Assembly (NCBI GenBank): GCA_963794745.1
Contig: CAWCEZ010000006.1
Location: 403,647 to 467,646, forward strand
Reading direction: 5' to 3'
Source: Fen-671 sp963794745
GTDB taxonomy: Bacteria > Actinomycetota > Acidimicrobiia > Acidimicrobiales > Palsa-688
DNA: 64,000 nucleotides
Part shown: positions 43,635 through 52,394 of the stretch, in pieces
How the letters are laid out: every line of letters starts with the position of its first letter
Numbering within the stretch: position 1 is the stretch's first letter
Made by a program: the position numbers and the translations under genes
The notes under the pieces: generated by a model
Databases searched by the model: none
What the model was told of the DNA's origin: nothing
Seen by the model: the letters and a program-made list of their open reading frames with translations, nothing else

Positions 43635-46181
43635 TCAGCTGTTTGTGCCGGCTCCTACAGCCTCGACGGCGCCGCGGCCGGTACCCTCGACCGGGACCGA
43701 TACCCTTACCTGCGTCCCGCCGCCCTCCGGCCGTCGCAGTTCGATCTGGCCGCCGTGCGCCTCGACTATCCCTCGAGCTATCGACAGGCCGAGCCCGGCC
43801 CCCCCGGTCAACGTCCTGCGCCGGTTTTTAGGCTCGAAGAGAGCGCCGGCGATATCGTCGGGCACTCCCGGGCCGTCGTCGGTCACACATATTGCCGCTG
43901 TGGGCCCTTCGATAAGGGCGCTCACCTCGACGTGCGTGCCTTCCGGGTTGTGCCTGAGGGCATTGTCGATGAGATTGAGAAGGACCTGCTCCATCCGGTC
44001 GTGGTCCGCCCATACTGCGGGGAAGCTCGGGTCGATAAGCACCCGGACCATCTCCCTGCTCGGGGCGGGAAGGCAGCCCACTGCTGCTTCCAGCACCAGC
44101 GCAAGGTCGCACCAGTCGCTCTGCAGCCGAAGGATCCCCGACTCGATTGCCGAGAAATCCAGAAGGTCTTCCACAAGGCGCCCGAGGCGCGCTGACTCTA
44201 CGGCCACAGTATTGAGGAAGCGCTGCTGGGAGTCCCCGTCCCAAGTCACGTCGGGTTGGAGCAGGCTGGACGCGTAGCCTCTGATCGCGGTTAGAGGCGT
44301 CCGCAGTTCGTGGCTCAGACGGGACAGGAACCCCTGTTGCATCTCCTGAGAGCGGCGAAGAGCCGCCGTCTCCTGGTGCGCGACAACGGCGTCTTCTCTC
44401 TCCAGAGCAAGTTGGAACGACCGTGCGGCATCCTCCATGAGGTCGGTCGACCCTTCAGGCAAAGATAGGTCGTCCCAGCGCACCACAAGGACGGCAACGC
44501 CGCCTTGGGTCGGGAACGGCACGGCCACACATTGGCCGCCTCCAGGTAGTCGCGCCTTTTTGGCCTTGCCGTCCTGCGGGCCGCCGGCCAGGACCTGGCT
44601 GGCAGCCTCCAACAAAGGAGAAGGGGTACCTTCGGTGTTGCTAGCCCCTGTGGCACGGGACGAGCCGATCTCGCTAAAGCAACGACTGTCGGCACCGTCG
44701 TCGCCCTTCATGATCTGGAGCAGGACCTCGTCTGCCTGAAGCCCCCGCCGCAGAGTGCGTAGGGCGAACGCGAAACCATCTGGGACCGAGACCGAGCCTG
44801 TCAGCGTTTCCAGCACTTCCCGGATCGTCTCAAGGACCCGGTTGCGCGAAGTGAGGTCGCTCAGCAAGCGGTCGCGCTCTATCGCACTGGCCGCGTAACC
44901 CGCGTAGAGCCTGACCAGGTCCAACTCGTCGCGCTGGGGGACCCCTTTGGTGGGCCGCAGGATCGTGATCACCCCTATCAGCCCGCTCGAGCCCATGACG
45001 GGTACGGTCCAGGAGCTCTCCGCCTTGACGGACCTCGCCAACCCCCTCAGCTGGGCCCATCCGGCGCTGTGCTCGATGTCTTCGTCGATCACAACCTGCT
45101 CGCTCACCGACGCCTGCCCGACGGGGCCTTTAGCGGAGCCATAGGGCACTTCGGCCCACCCCGCGGGGAGCGTGCGCGGGAAGCCAAGGGTCGCGGCACA
45201 GCGCAAGACATCGCTTTCTCGCAGGTGCACGGACAAGCACTTGTTGTTGAGGGCCGCCCCCAGCGACGACAGGATCACAGACAGGCTGGACGAGGGGTCG
45301 GTGGACGCCAACTGGTCGACAAGGCCCTGGAGGCGGACGAGCTGGCGGCGAGCCGAGGAGTCGACCTGTTGGCCCGATAGCAGGGCGATGACGTCGTCGG
45401 GATGGCTCGCCAAGGGGTCTACGTCTGCAACCACGCGCCCGTGCCGCAAGATGACGATCCGGTCAGCCAACCGGAACATCTGGTCAACATCGTGCGAAAC
45501 CAGCAGGATCGTGGTCCCCTGTTGGTGAAGCGAGACGATGAGATCTTCCACCTGGGCCGTCTCGTTGGCGCCGAGTGAGAAGGTCGGCTCGTCAAGGACG
45601 AGCAAGCGGGGCCGGTCGAGCATCACGCGCGCTACCGTCAACAGCTGCCGCATGCCGCCGGACAGCGCCGCCACCTTGGTCGACAAGGCGGGAAGCGGTA
45701 TTTTCCACTCGTCGAGGGCAGCGCTGGCCTGGCCATAGAGCGAAACATCGTTGAAGAAGAAATGGCCCTCCCGGCCGAGGAACAGATTTGCGGCAATATC
45801 CAGGTTCCCGCAGAGCTCGGTGTGCTGGCGCACGATCGCAATCCCGCGACGTGTCGCCGCCCGCAGGCGAGGGGGCAGCGGGCGGCCGTCCAAGAGGATG
45901 CGCCCGGAGCTTGGGGCAATATCGCCGCCAACACACGCCACGAGAGTCGTCTTGCCGGCACCGTTCTCGCCTGCCACGGCGACCAGCTCTCCGGGGAGCA
46001 CATCTAGGTTTACGGTGTCGAGTGCGCACAGCGCGCCGAAGCGCACCGACAGGTCGCGAACCGACAGCAGCGCATGACCACCGTCCAGCTCAGGCCCGGG
46101 GAGCACTGGGCCGGCCTGCCCAACCACGGCTTGGGCCAGCCGATCGCTCACTTGCGCAGTCTGCGCTTCAGGAGGGGTCAC
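43635..46181 (-). CDS. Fusion of sugar-type ABC ATPase with GAF-containing histidine kinase
   Basis: 848 residues. Residues ~38-270 are a complete ABC ATPase: Walker A GENGAGKTTL, Q-loop VRQHTELCGNLDIAANLFLG, signature LSGGMRQLLTVARVML, Walker B LLVLDEPTFSLG, H-loop LLVSHDVDQMF. Then GAF-like domains (about 290-440 and 480-600, containing WTVPVMGSSGLIGVITILR and CVAVPFPTQGGVAVLVVRW). Then HisKA with the phospho-acceptor in FLSRLSHELRTPLTAIRGYA (H near residue 624) and HATPase_c (LLNLIDNALRHNPEG, CVTDDGPGVP, TGGAGLGLSIARGI). The ATPase part resembles that of the adjacent importer. It probably couples transport state to kinase activity; its response regulator is 20 bp upstream in the same operon. 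No membrane span. Confidence 0.85.
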   Translation of the reverse strand: MTPPEAQTAQVSDRLAQAVVGQAGPVLPGPELDGGHALLSVRDLSVRFGALCALDTVNLDVLPGELVAVAGENGAGKTTLVACVGGDIAPSSGRILLDGRPLPPRLRAATRRGIAIVRQHTELCGNLDIAANLFLGREGHFFFNDVSLYGQASAALDEWKIPLPALSTKVAALSGGMRQLLTVARVMLDRPRLLVLDEPTFSLGANETAQVEDLIVSLHQQGTTILLVSHDVDQMFRLADRIVILRHGRVVADVDPLASHPDDVIALLSGQQVDSSARRQLVRLQGLVDQLASTDPSSSLSVILSSLGAALNNKCLSVHLRESDVLRCAATLGFPRTLPAGWAEVPYGSAKGPVGQASVSEQVVIDEDIEHSAGWAQLRGLARSVKAESSWTVPVMGSSGLIGVITILRPTKGVPQRDELDLVRLYAGYAASAIERDRLLSDLTSRNRVLETIREVLETLTGSVSVPDGFAFALRTLRRGLQADEVLLQIMKGDDGADSRCFSEIGSSRATGASNTEGTPSPLLEAASQVLAGGPQDGKAKKARLPGGGQCVAVPFPTQGGVAVLVVRWDDLSLPEGSTDLMEDAARSFQLALEREDAVVAHQETAALRRSQEMQQGFLSRLSHELRTPLTAIRGYASSLLQPDVTWDGDSQQRFLNTVAVESARLGRLVEDLLDFSAIESGILRLQSDWCDLALVLEAAVGCLPAPSREMVRVLIDPSFPAVWADHDRMEQVLLNLIDNALRHNPEGTHVEVSALIEGPTAAICVTDDGPGVPDDIAGALFEPKNRRRTLTGGAGLGLSIARGIVEAHGGQIELRRPEGGGTQVRVSVPVEGTGRGAVEAVGAGTNS

Positions 46182-46201
46182 GTCAAGGCACCGCTGTCGA
46201 A

Positions 46202-46906
46202 CTAGTCCGGCGCGAAGCGATAGCCGGCGCGGGGTTGAGTAATGATCACGGGCGGACCGCCGTTGCTTTCCAGTTTGGCCCGCAGTCGCCGGATGTAGAC
46301 CCGTACGTACTCGGTCTCGGTTGCATAACCGGGGCCCGAAACGCGCCTCAACAGCTGGGCGTGTGTCAACAACTTGCCTCTGTTGATAGCCAGCTCGCGC
46401 AGTAAAGAGAACTCCGTCGGCGTGAGGTGGACGATCTCGCCCGCTTTGGTCACCAGGCTCATCTCGAGGTCGACGACGACGTCACCGACCTCAATGCGCA
46501 GCCCCGAGGCCTCAACCGGCTCAGCGGGGCGAGTCCGCCTGAGCGTGGCAGTAATGCGCGCCATGAGCTCCTCGATGCCAAACGGTTTGGTCAGGTAGTC
46601 GTCGGCGCCGTAGTTGAGGGCTGCCACCTTGTCGTGCTGACCGCCGCGAGCTGACACGACGATGATCCCGACGGCTGAGCGCTCGCGCATCTGGCGGCAC
46701 AGTTCGAAACCGTCGGCGTCAGGGAACATCAGGTCAAGCAGCACGATGTCGGGGCGCTCGGTTTCCAGGAGCTGAAGTGCGCGCGAACCGTCCGGCGACA
46801 AGCAAGTGTCATACCCGCGAACGGTCAGGTTGCTGCGAACGAGGTCGACGATGTTCGGGTCATCTTCGACCAGCAGTGCCTTGGTACGCCTCTCCACCAT
46901 GGTCAA
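46202..46906 (-). CDS. OmpR/KdpE-type response regulator
   Basis: 234 residues. Receiver domain with acidic pair ALLVEDDPNIVDLV, phospho-acceptor Asp in PDIVLLDLMFPDADG (near residue 56), and conserved T/S and K in IIVVSARGGQHD and LTKPFGIEEL. Linked to a winged-helix effector domain with HLTPTEFSLLRELAINRGKL and TEYVRVYIRRLRAKLE. It precedes the ABC-kinase fusion by 20 bp on the same strand, so they form a cognate pair; the sugar importer genes 3.4 kb downstream are the obvious target. Confidence 0.9.
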   Translation of the reverse strand: MTMVERRTKALLVEDDPNIVDLVRSNLTVRGYDTCLSPDGSRALQLLETERPDIVLLDLMFPDADGFELCRQMRERSAVGIIVVSARGGQHDKVAALNYGADDYLTKPFGIEELMARITATLRRTRPAEPVEASGLRIEVGDVVVDLEMSLVTKAGEIVHLTPTEFSLLRELAINRGKLLTHAQLLRRVSGPGYATETEYVRVYIRRLRAKLESNGGPPVIITQPRAGYRFAPD

Positions 46907-47053
46907 CAGGGTCCCAGCACAAGGCGAAGAGCTGCCCTCAAAAGACTGCGGCTCAAAAGGTGGTGACCATTCCGTACGGTGTGCTCCGCCTCCAGCGTAC
47001 AGCGTGCGCGGCCGCCGCCGCCGTGGCCTCTGGCGGCCTGCTCGCAGTAAGGC

Positions 47054-47803
47054 TCAGCGGGCGCTGACTAGTGCCAGGCTGGCATAGCTGTCGAAGTCGC
47101 CGTAGCTCTCGTCACCGTAACCTTCGTCGGTGTAGTTCGCAGCGCTGTAGCTCTCGCGAAGGCTTTGCTCGGCGAACTCGTCGGTGTCGCTCATTACGAC
47201 GCGGAGATCGGAATGCCGCAGAGCGTGAGCGGGGACGTAGCTGGCAACTTCAGCAGCGGGCTCCCGGATTTGGGCACGCAACCGCACTGGCTCCTCGGCG
47301 ACTGCCACGCCGACGTGCACGGGTGGTAGCCCGGGGTCAGCGGTCAACGTTTGGACGATGGGATTTTGCACCATCGGGCTGCGCCGCGTCGTTGCTGACC
47401 CGACAGAAGCCCGCGCCGCCCTGACCAGGAGCGATACGTAGGAGGCAAGGGCCAGGTCACACAGCACCTGGGCGGCCAAAGCGACGGTCGAACGGCTGAG
47501 GAGTGCCACCGCGAAACTCACCAAGACGGCCCCGGCAAGGACAGAGAGCGTGTCCCTGCGCCGGCGGCGAATCTGGGCGCGTTTGTGGCAAAGAGCAAAG
47601 GCGGGATGGGGGGCGGAGGCCGAAACAATCGCCGGCGTACGGAGCCGGTAAGCGGGGACCACACGCTGGGGGGTGGCATGCTCCAATACATGCAGAGCGC
47701 GACGGTAGACCCCAGCAGTGTCCGCCCTTGCGGGCAGCCGCGACCAGAACCAATAGATCAAAACGACGACCCAGAGGCACGCCACCAAAAACTCAGTTCC
47801 CAT
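47054..47803 (-). CDS. Membrane protein of unknown function
   Basis: 249 residues. N-terminal span MGTEFLVACLWVVVLIYWFW, then a cytosolic stretch with RRALHVLEHATPQRVVPAYR, two closely spaced spans (LSVLAGAVLVSFAVALLSRS, LAAQVLCDLALASYVSLLVR) and an acidic, Tyr-rich tail (YSAANYTDEGYGDESYGDFD). Similar tripartite proteins occur beside galU/moeA/moaC in actinobacteria, and a division- or envelope-related role has been supposed for some; I do not assert it. It is co-directional with moaC. Confidence 0.65.
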   Translation of the reverse strand: MGTEFLVACLWVVVLIYWFWSRLPARADTAGVYRRALHVLEHATPQRVVPAYRLRTPAIVSASAPHPAFALCHKRAQIRRRRRDTLSVLAGAVLVSFAVALLSRSTVALAAQVLCDLALASYVSLLVRAARASVGSATTRRSPMVQNPIVQTLTADPGLPPVHVGVAVAEEPVRLRAQIREPAAEVASYVPAHALRHSDLRVVMSDTDEFAEQSLRESYSAANYTDEGYGDESYGDFDSYASLALVSAR

Positions 47804-47928
47804 AACGTAACTCCTAGGACAACCGCGAATCCATTAAATGGACGGTAGCCCCAACAAAAGCGGAAATGGTGGATGCTAGCTGTTCGCGGTCAACAACGCA
47901 CATTAAAAGGGCGCCTGTTGAGCGGCCG

Positions 47929-48510
47929 TCAAGCGTCGAAAGCCGAACTGTTGCCGCCGATCAACCCGTCTATTTCCTCCTCGATGGGCAGCACCCGGCC
48001 CACATCAGGTGTCCCAGAATTCAAAGCATTGGCAGTTTCCCTCCGCCAATGCCCACCCCTACCGCCTGTCTTTTCCCATAAGGCAAGATCGCCAATCACC
48101 ATCGCACGGTCGACCGATTTGCACATGTCGTAAATGGACAGGGCCGCCACGGCACAAGCAGTGAGGGCTTCCATCTCGACGCCCGTCCTGTCGACGGTCT
48201 CAACCTGGGTCTCCACCTCGACGAAGTCGTCACCGATCGTGAAATTAATCGTGACGGCGCCGACCAAAAGGGGATGGCAGAGGGGTATCAGGTGAGCTGC
48301 CTGCTTCGCCGCCTGGATCCCTGCAACGCGAGAGACGGCCAAAACGTCGCCCTTGCTCACCGCGTTGCTGGCCACCTTGGAGGTCGTCTCGGGCTGCATG
48401 TGAACACGGCAGCGTGCCATGGCCCGCCGGTGCGTGGGTTCCTTGGGCGTGACATCGACCATCCGAGCACGTCCCAACGGGTCGGTATGGGTCAGACCGC
48501 GCTCGGGCAT
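47929..48510 (-). CDS. moaC: Cyclic pyranopterin monophosphate synthase
   Basis: Second enzyme of molybdenum cofactor synthesis; converts the MoaA product to cyclic pyranopterin monophosphate. Family motifs: LGRARMVDVTPKEPTHRRAM, KGDVLAVSRVAGIQAAKQAA, LIPLCHPLLVGAV, VETVDRTGVEMEALTACAVA and LSIYDMCKSVDRAM, including the active-site H, K and D residues. At 193 residues it is ~30 longer than usual; the tail after GGRGGHWRRE has no family features, perhaps because a stop was lost through an indel. Directly downstream of moaA on the same strand. Confidence 0.9.
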   Translation of the reverse strand: MPERGLTHTDPLGRARMVDVTPKEPTHRRAMARCRVHMQPETTSKVASNAVSKGDVLAVSRVAGIQAAKQAAHLIPLCHPLLVGAVTINFTIGDDFVEVETQVETVDRTGVEMEALTACAVAALSIYDMCKSVDRAMVIGDLALWEKTGGRGGHWRRETANALNSGTPDVGRVLPIEEEIDGLIGGNSSAFDA

Positions 48511-48577
48511 TAGCGCAAGCTTACGTGAAGCGACGAGGCGGGCACCTAACGAGAGGTCCGGGCCCTCGCCCCGACGC

Positions 48578-49598
48578 TCAACCGCCGATCTGGCTCATGC
48601 TTCGATCAGGGCGTACGAAGTTGACCTTGCCGATCGAATGGCCCGCCCACTTTGCCGCGACTTCGGCCGTGATCGCTTCTGCGAGGTCGTCGTCGCTACC
48701 CCCGCCACGCATAATCGAACGCAGGTCGCGCTCACGCACAGCGAACAGGCAGCTCCGTAGAGCACCCTCCGCCGTCAGGCGGACCCGGTCGCAACTGGAG
48801 CAGAAGGGCCGGGTGACGCTCGCGACGATGCCAACGGCACCCGCCCCGTCGAGGTAACGGTAGCGGTCGGCTGGCTCTACACCGCGAGCTTCGGAAGGGA
48901 CCGCCCCTGGCGCAGCCTCGGGCATGACCGGCTCGAGAGGGTAGACCTTGCCGATTCGCTCCAAGATCTCTTTCGCCGGCACGACACGCTCGAGATGACC
49001 ATTCCCCGGCGCCGTCGAGCGGCATGAACTCGATGAAGCGCACTTCCACACCCCGTTCGCGCCCGAAGCGAGCAAGGTCGACCACTTCGCCGTCGTTGAC
49101 ACCCCGTACCAGCACCGTGTTGATCTTGACCGGCCGCAGCCCAGCTTCAAGAGCTGCATCGACACCCTCGAGGACCTGGGCCAGCATGTCCCTGCCAGTG
49201 ATAGACGCGAAGCACTCGGGCCGCAACGAATCGCATGAGATGGTGACCCGGTGCAACCCAGCGTTCTTCAGGGGCCCTGCGAGACGGCCAAGGGTTGCCC
49301 CGTTGGTAGTCATCGACAGTTCCACGGGGAAGCGGGCGAGCCGGGCGACCAGCGCAGGCAGCTGCGCCCGCGCCGTCGGTTCGCCCCCCGTAACCCGGAC
49401 TGAAGTGATACCGAAACGTTCAACGAAGACCTTCGTCACCCGCTCGATTTCGTCGAAGGTAAGGATCTCGGCGCGAGGGAGCCAACGTATGTCCTCTTTG
49501 GGCATGCAGTAGGTGCAGCGGAAATTACAGCGGTCTGTAACCGAGATCCGCAGGTCGCGGGCTTGGCGCCCGAAACCATCGATCAGCGGGACAGGCAC
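48578..49598 (-). CDS. moaA: GTP 3',8-cyclase, one frameshift
   Basis: Radical-SAM enzyme that starts molybdenum cofactor synthesis from GTP. N-terminal cluster motif CNFRCTYCMP (about residue 23), SAM-binding VRVTGGEPTARAQLPALVAR, and EVRFIEFMPLDGAGEWSS. A shift near 49010 restores ERVVPAKEILERIGKVYPLE. The second cluster is in RPFCSSCDRVRLTAEGALRS CLF, and the protein ends in the obligatory Gly-Gly (MSQIGG), required for activity. Both [4Fe-4S] sites are intact, so the shift is likely an assembly error. Between galU and moaC. Confidence 0.9.
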
Positions 49599-49605
49599 AG
49601 TGCAA

Positions 49606-50511
49606 TCAAATGCTGGACTTTTGCGGAGGCAGAGCGCCTTGCTTGGCCAGGTGCTCTACGAGGAACTTGTGAAAAGGAGGCCCGATGTCTTCGCGCTCGA
49701 GGGCCAATTCGACCGTCGCCTGCAACCAGTCGAGCTTGTTGCCGACATCGAAACGCCCCTCGCGAAAGGTCCAGCCGTAGACGGGCTCACGCTCGGCGAG
49801 GGTCTTGATCGCGTCTGTGAGCTGGATCTCGCCGCCGCGACCCGGCTTGGTGGCTGCAAGGACATCGAATATCTCAGGGCCAAAGACGTAGCGGCCCATC
49901 ACCGCCAAGTTGGAGGGCGCCTCATCGGGTGCCGGCTTCTCCACCAGGTCCTCCACCTGTACGAGGTTGTCGTGGAGGGGCTTGACCGCCGCGCAACCGT
50001 ACGAGGAGATGTCCCGGGGCGCCACTTCCTTCAATGCCACGACGCTATGACCATAGCGCTCATAGGCCTCGAGCATCCCCGCGAGGATGCCCGCTCCGGG
50101 GTGCATGATGTCGTCGCCGAGCAGGACGGCGAAGGGGAGGTCGCCAACGTGCTCGGAAGCCACGAGGACTGCGTGCCCCAGGCCTCGCGGTTCGCCCTGG
50201 CGGACGTAGTGGATATTGGCCATCTCGGCAATGCTGCGCATTTCCTCGAGCTCAGCTTCCTTGCCCCCGGCCGCAAGATAGTACTCGAGCTCGAAGGACC
50301 GGTCGAAGTGGTCCTCTAAGCTCCTCTTGCCGCGCCCTGTGATGACAAGGATGTCGGTTATCCCGACCGAGACGGCCTCCTCCACCACGTATTGGATGGC
50401 GGGTTTGTCCACGAGGGGCAACATTTCCTTAGGCTGGGCTTTCGTAGCCGGAAGGAAACGCGTCCCCAGGCCGGCAGCTGGGATCACGGCTTTAAGAACT
50501 GGTTGCGCCAT
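49606..50511 (-). CDS. galU: UTP-glucose-1-phosphate uridylyltransferase
   Basis: Makes UDP-glucose for polysaccharide and envelope sugars. 301 residues, normal length. Nucleotide-binding motif IPAAGLGTRFLPATKAQPKE, then LVDKPAIQYVVEEAVSVGIT, uridine site YVRQGEPRGLGHAVLVASEH, metal Asp in VLLGDDIMHPG, LVEKPAPDEAPSNLAVMGRY, GGEIQLTDAIKTL and FDVGNKLDWLQATVEL. Divergent from ruc and followed 7 bp later by moaA, the usual actinobacterial galU/molybdenum cofactor neighbourhood. Confidence 0.95.
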   Translation of the reverse strand: MAQPVLKAVIPAAGLGTRFLPATKAQPKEMLPLVDKPAIQYVVEEAVSVGITDILVITGRGKRSLEDHFDRSFELEYYLAAGGKEAELEEMRSIAEMANIHYVRQGEPRGLGHAVLVASEHVGDLPFAVLLGDDIMHPGAGILAGMLEAYERYGHSVVALKEVAPRDISSYGCAAVKPLHDNLVQVEDLVEKPAPDEAPSNLAVMGRYVFGPEIFDVLAATKPGRGGEIQLTDAIKTLAEREPVYGWTFREGRFDVGNKLDWLQATVELALEREDIGPPFHKFLVEHLAKQGALPPQKSSI

Positions 50512-50569
50512 GCGCTGGGCTCCTTGTCAGGGGTAAGACCTTTCGCCGTGCAGCCGTCGGCCGGTATAA

Positions 50570-50596
50570 TTAGCACTATAACCGCAAGAGTGCTAA
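50570..50596. promoter_or_regulatory. CIRCE operator (HrcA site) with overlapping -10
   Basis: TTAGCACTA, exactly 9 bases, GAGTGCTAA: 17 of 18 arm positions match the CIRCE consensus TTAGCACTC-N9-GAGTGCTAA. A TATAAT box at 50565-50570 touches the left arm, so HrcA binding would block the promoter of the gene at 50616. This predicts heat-shock control. Confidence 0.85.
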
Positions 50597-50615
50597 TGAA
50601 AGGGCTGCTTCATTC

Positions 50616-51011
50616 ATGCCAACCTACGAGTACGCCTGCAAGGCATGCGGCGAGCACCTCGAAGTCGTCCAGTCGTTCAAGGACAATGCCCTCACCGAAT
50701 GCCCCGCGTGCGGCGGGCCACTGAGGAAGGTCTTCGGCAATATCGGCGTCGCCTTTAAGGGAAGCGGGTTTTATAAGACCGACAGTCGCTCTGAGACGGG
50801 CAAGGGTGCCCATAAGGCCGGCGAGCCCAAACATGCCGAAGCCGGCGCGGCCGCCAAGTCTGAAGGGACCAAGTCCGAAGGCTCCAAGTCCGAAGGGACC
50901 AAGTCTGAAGGGACCAAGTCGGAGGGGACCAAGGCAAGCCCGGCCAGCACACCCAGTAGCTCGTCGCCGGGTTCGTCGGGCGGTTCGTCCAAGGTCGCCG
51001 CCGCCTCGTAG
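50616..51011 (+). CDS. ruc: FmdB/Ruc-type zinc-ribbon chaperone with disordered tail
   Basis: 131 residues. The N-terminal zinc ribbon YEYACKACGEHLEVVQSF with LTECPACGGPLRKVFG (two CxxC knuckles) is the FmdB domain. The rest is low-complexity, Lys/Glu/Ser/Thr-rich with five SEGTK-type repeats and a Ser-rich end, predicted disordered. In mycobacteria the orthologous Ruc (Rv0991c) is a redox-switched chaperone working with DnaK and repressed by HrcA; the CIRCE element here and the galU neighbour support orthology. ATG 50616 follows GAAAGGG. The tail composition differs from mycobacterial proteins. Confidence 0.8.
   Translation: MPTYEYACKACGEHLEVVQSFKDNALTECPACGGPLRKVFGNIGVAFKGSGFYKTDSRSETGKGAHKAGEPKHAEAGAAAKSEGTKSEGSKSEGTKSEGTKSEGTKASPASTPSSSSPGSSGGSSKVAAAS
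50856..50930 (+). repeat. Five tandem 15-bp repeats in ruc
   Basis: Units of AAGTCYGAAGGGACC type (50856, 50871, 50886, 50901, 50916), each encoding KSEGT or KSEGS. Two units are identical apart from synonymous changes. In-frame copy-number variation would only change the length of the disordered tail. Confidence 0.9.
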
Positions 51012-51050
51012 GGACTTGAGCGCCCCGCCGGCCCCGGGCCGCGCTGTGGT

Positions 51051-52394
51051 TCAGATCCCGCTGAGCGACATCTCGCCAATGGCGAGGGTCACGCCGGCGG
51101 CGTGAGCCGGCAACCATTCGAGGTCGTTGCCTATTACGTCGACGCCGAGCAGCATCCGTTGGATGCTCGAAGCTATCGTCGCCTCCCTGACCGGGGCGCC
51201 CAGCTCGCCGTTATGGAACAGCAAGCCCTCGGCACCGACAGAAAAGTCGCCGCTCACAGGGTTGACGCCGGAGTGCAGCCCGCTGACCGATTGCACGAGG
51301 AGCCCGTCGCCGATCTTGGAGAGCACTTCGGCGACGCTCAACTCCCCAGGCAGCAGGTATATCGCCCGGGTGCCGACACCCGGTGCGCTCTTGTAGCCGG
51401 CGCGGACCGCGCTCGCCGTCGAAGCGGTCCCGGCGCGGCGAGCCGACGTGCTGTCGTAGAGGAACCGTCGCAGCACACCCTGCTCGATGAGAGTGTTCCG
51501 CCGGCACGCCAGGCCCTCGTCGTCAAACGAAGCCGATCCCCAGGCCGCCGGCTCCGTCGGGTCGTCAACAAGCGTGACGCCTGGCGCGGCGACTGGCTCG
51601 CCCAGCCGGTCGGCAAAAAGCGAGACGCCCTTCAACACCATCTCCCCGGAAAGCACCGAGCCGAGCAGGCCTAGCAGCTGGGCGGTCACGCGGGGTTCGA
51701 AAACGACCGGGAGGTGAGCAGAACGCGGCTTGGTTGCCCCGAGCAACCTCACGGCACGAGAGACCGCATCGTCGGACGCCTTCGAGGGCACGAGCTCGGA
51801 GGGTGCTCGACCCACGGTGTAGCCGTAAGCAACCTGGCTGTCCACACCCTCGCCGGCCACGGCGATGGCCGCCAGGTAGCAGGCGGTCGAGCGGTCGGCA
51901 GCCGAGATGCCGAGAGAGCTGGCCAGGGCCATCTCGCTAGACGAGTCACCCCAGTTGACGGTCTCTACCTGCCGTATGCGGGGGTCGCCGGCACGCACCT
52001 CCCGTTCGAGCTCCAGGGCGGCGTTGACCTTGCGGTCCGTCGGGCAGGTCGCCAGCTCGTCGCGCCAAAGGTCAAGTGCCACCGGGGTCGAGCCGTCCGG
52101 CTCCGGGAGCCCCACCCAGGGCTCGGGGCTCGAGAACGAGGCGTTGTCGCGCGCTTCCTGCAGGGTCTCGGCTATGACATCTTCGTCGAGGGAGCCCGCA
52201 TAGGCGAAGCCCTGGCGCCCGCCGGACACGACCCTGATGCCGGCGCCGGCCGAGGTAGCCGACGACAAGGACTCGACCTCACCGTCGTAAACCGCGACCT
52301 CGGTCTCGGTACCGCGTGAGAGATACACCTCGACGGCCTCACCGTCGCGGGACCAGCCTGCAACCCGGACTGCCAGGTCCAGTAGCTCGCTCAA
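51051..52394 (-). CDS. TldE/PmbA-type metalloprotease subunit
   Basis: Non-catalytic partner of the TldD/E peptidase that degrades unfolded or ribosomally made peptides. 447 residues from TTG 52394, which overlaps the tldD stop (TTGA). Family features: SRGTETEVAVYDGEVESLSS, AGIRVVSGGRQGFAYAGSLD, VLSGEMVLKGVSLFADRLGE, a TLVDDPTEPAAWGSASFDDE segment, and VNPVSGDFSVGAEGLLFHNG. It lacks the HExxxH motif, as expected for TldE. Coupled to tldD, so one heteromeric complex is made. Confidence 0.85.
   Translation of the reverse strand: MSELLDLAVRVAGWSRDGEAVEVYLSRGTETEVAVYDGEVESLSSATSAGAGIRVVSGGRQGFAYAGSLDEDVIAETLQEARDNASFSSPEPWVGLPEPDGSTPVALDLWRDELATCPTDRKVNAALELEREVRAGDPRIRQVETVNWGDSSSEMALASSLGISAADRSTACYLAAIAVAGEGVDSQVAYGYTVGRAPSELVPSKASDDAVSRAVRLLGATKPRSAHLPVVFEPRVTAQLLGLLGSVLSGEMVLKGVSLFADRLGEPVAAPGVTLVDDPTEPAAWGSASFDDEGLACRRNTLIEQGVLRRFLYDSTSARRAGTASTASAVRAGYKSAPGVGTRAIYLLPGELSVAEVLSKIGDGLLVQSVSGLHSGVNPVSGDFSVGAEGLLFHNGELGAPVREATIASSIQRMLLGVDVIGNDLEWLPAHAAGVTLAIGEMSLSGI

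Noticed and set aside
43635..46181. ABC-kinase fusion as an artefact of a lost stop codon between two genes
   Set aside because: The two parts are linked by ordered GAF-like domains in one open frame of 848 residues, with no start-site context between them.
50856..50930. 15-bp repeats considered as a CRISPR or regulatory iteron array
   Set aside because: They are contiguous, in frame and encode KSEGT; no spacers.
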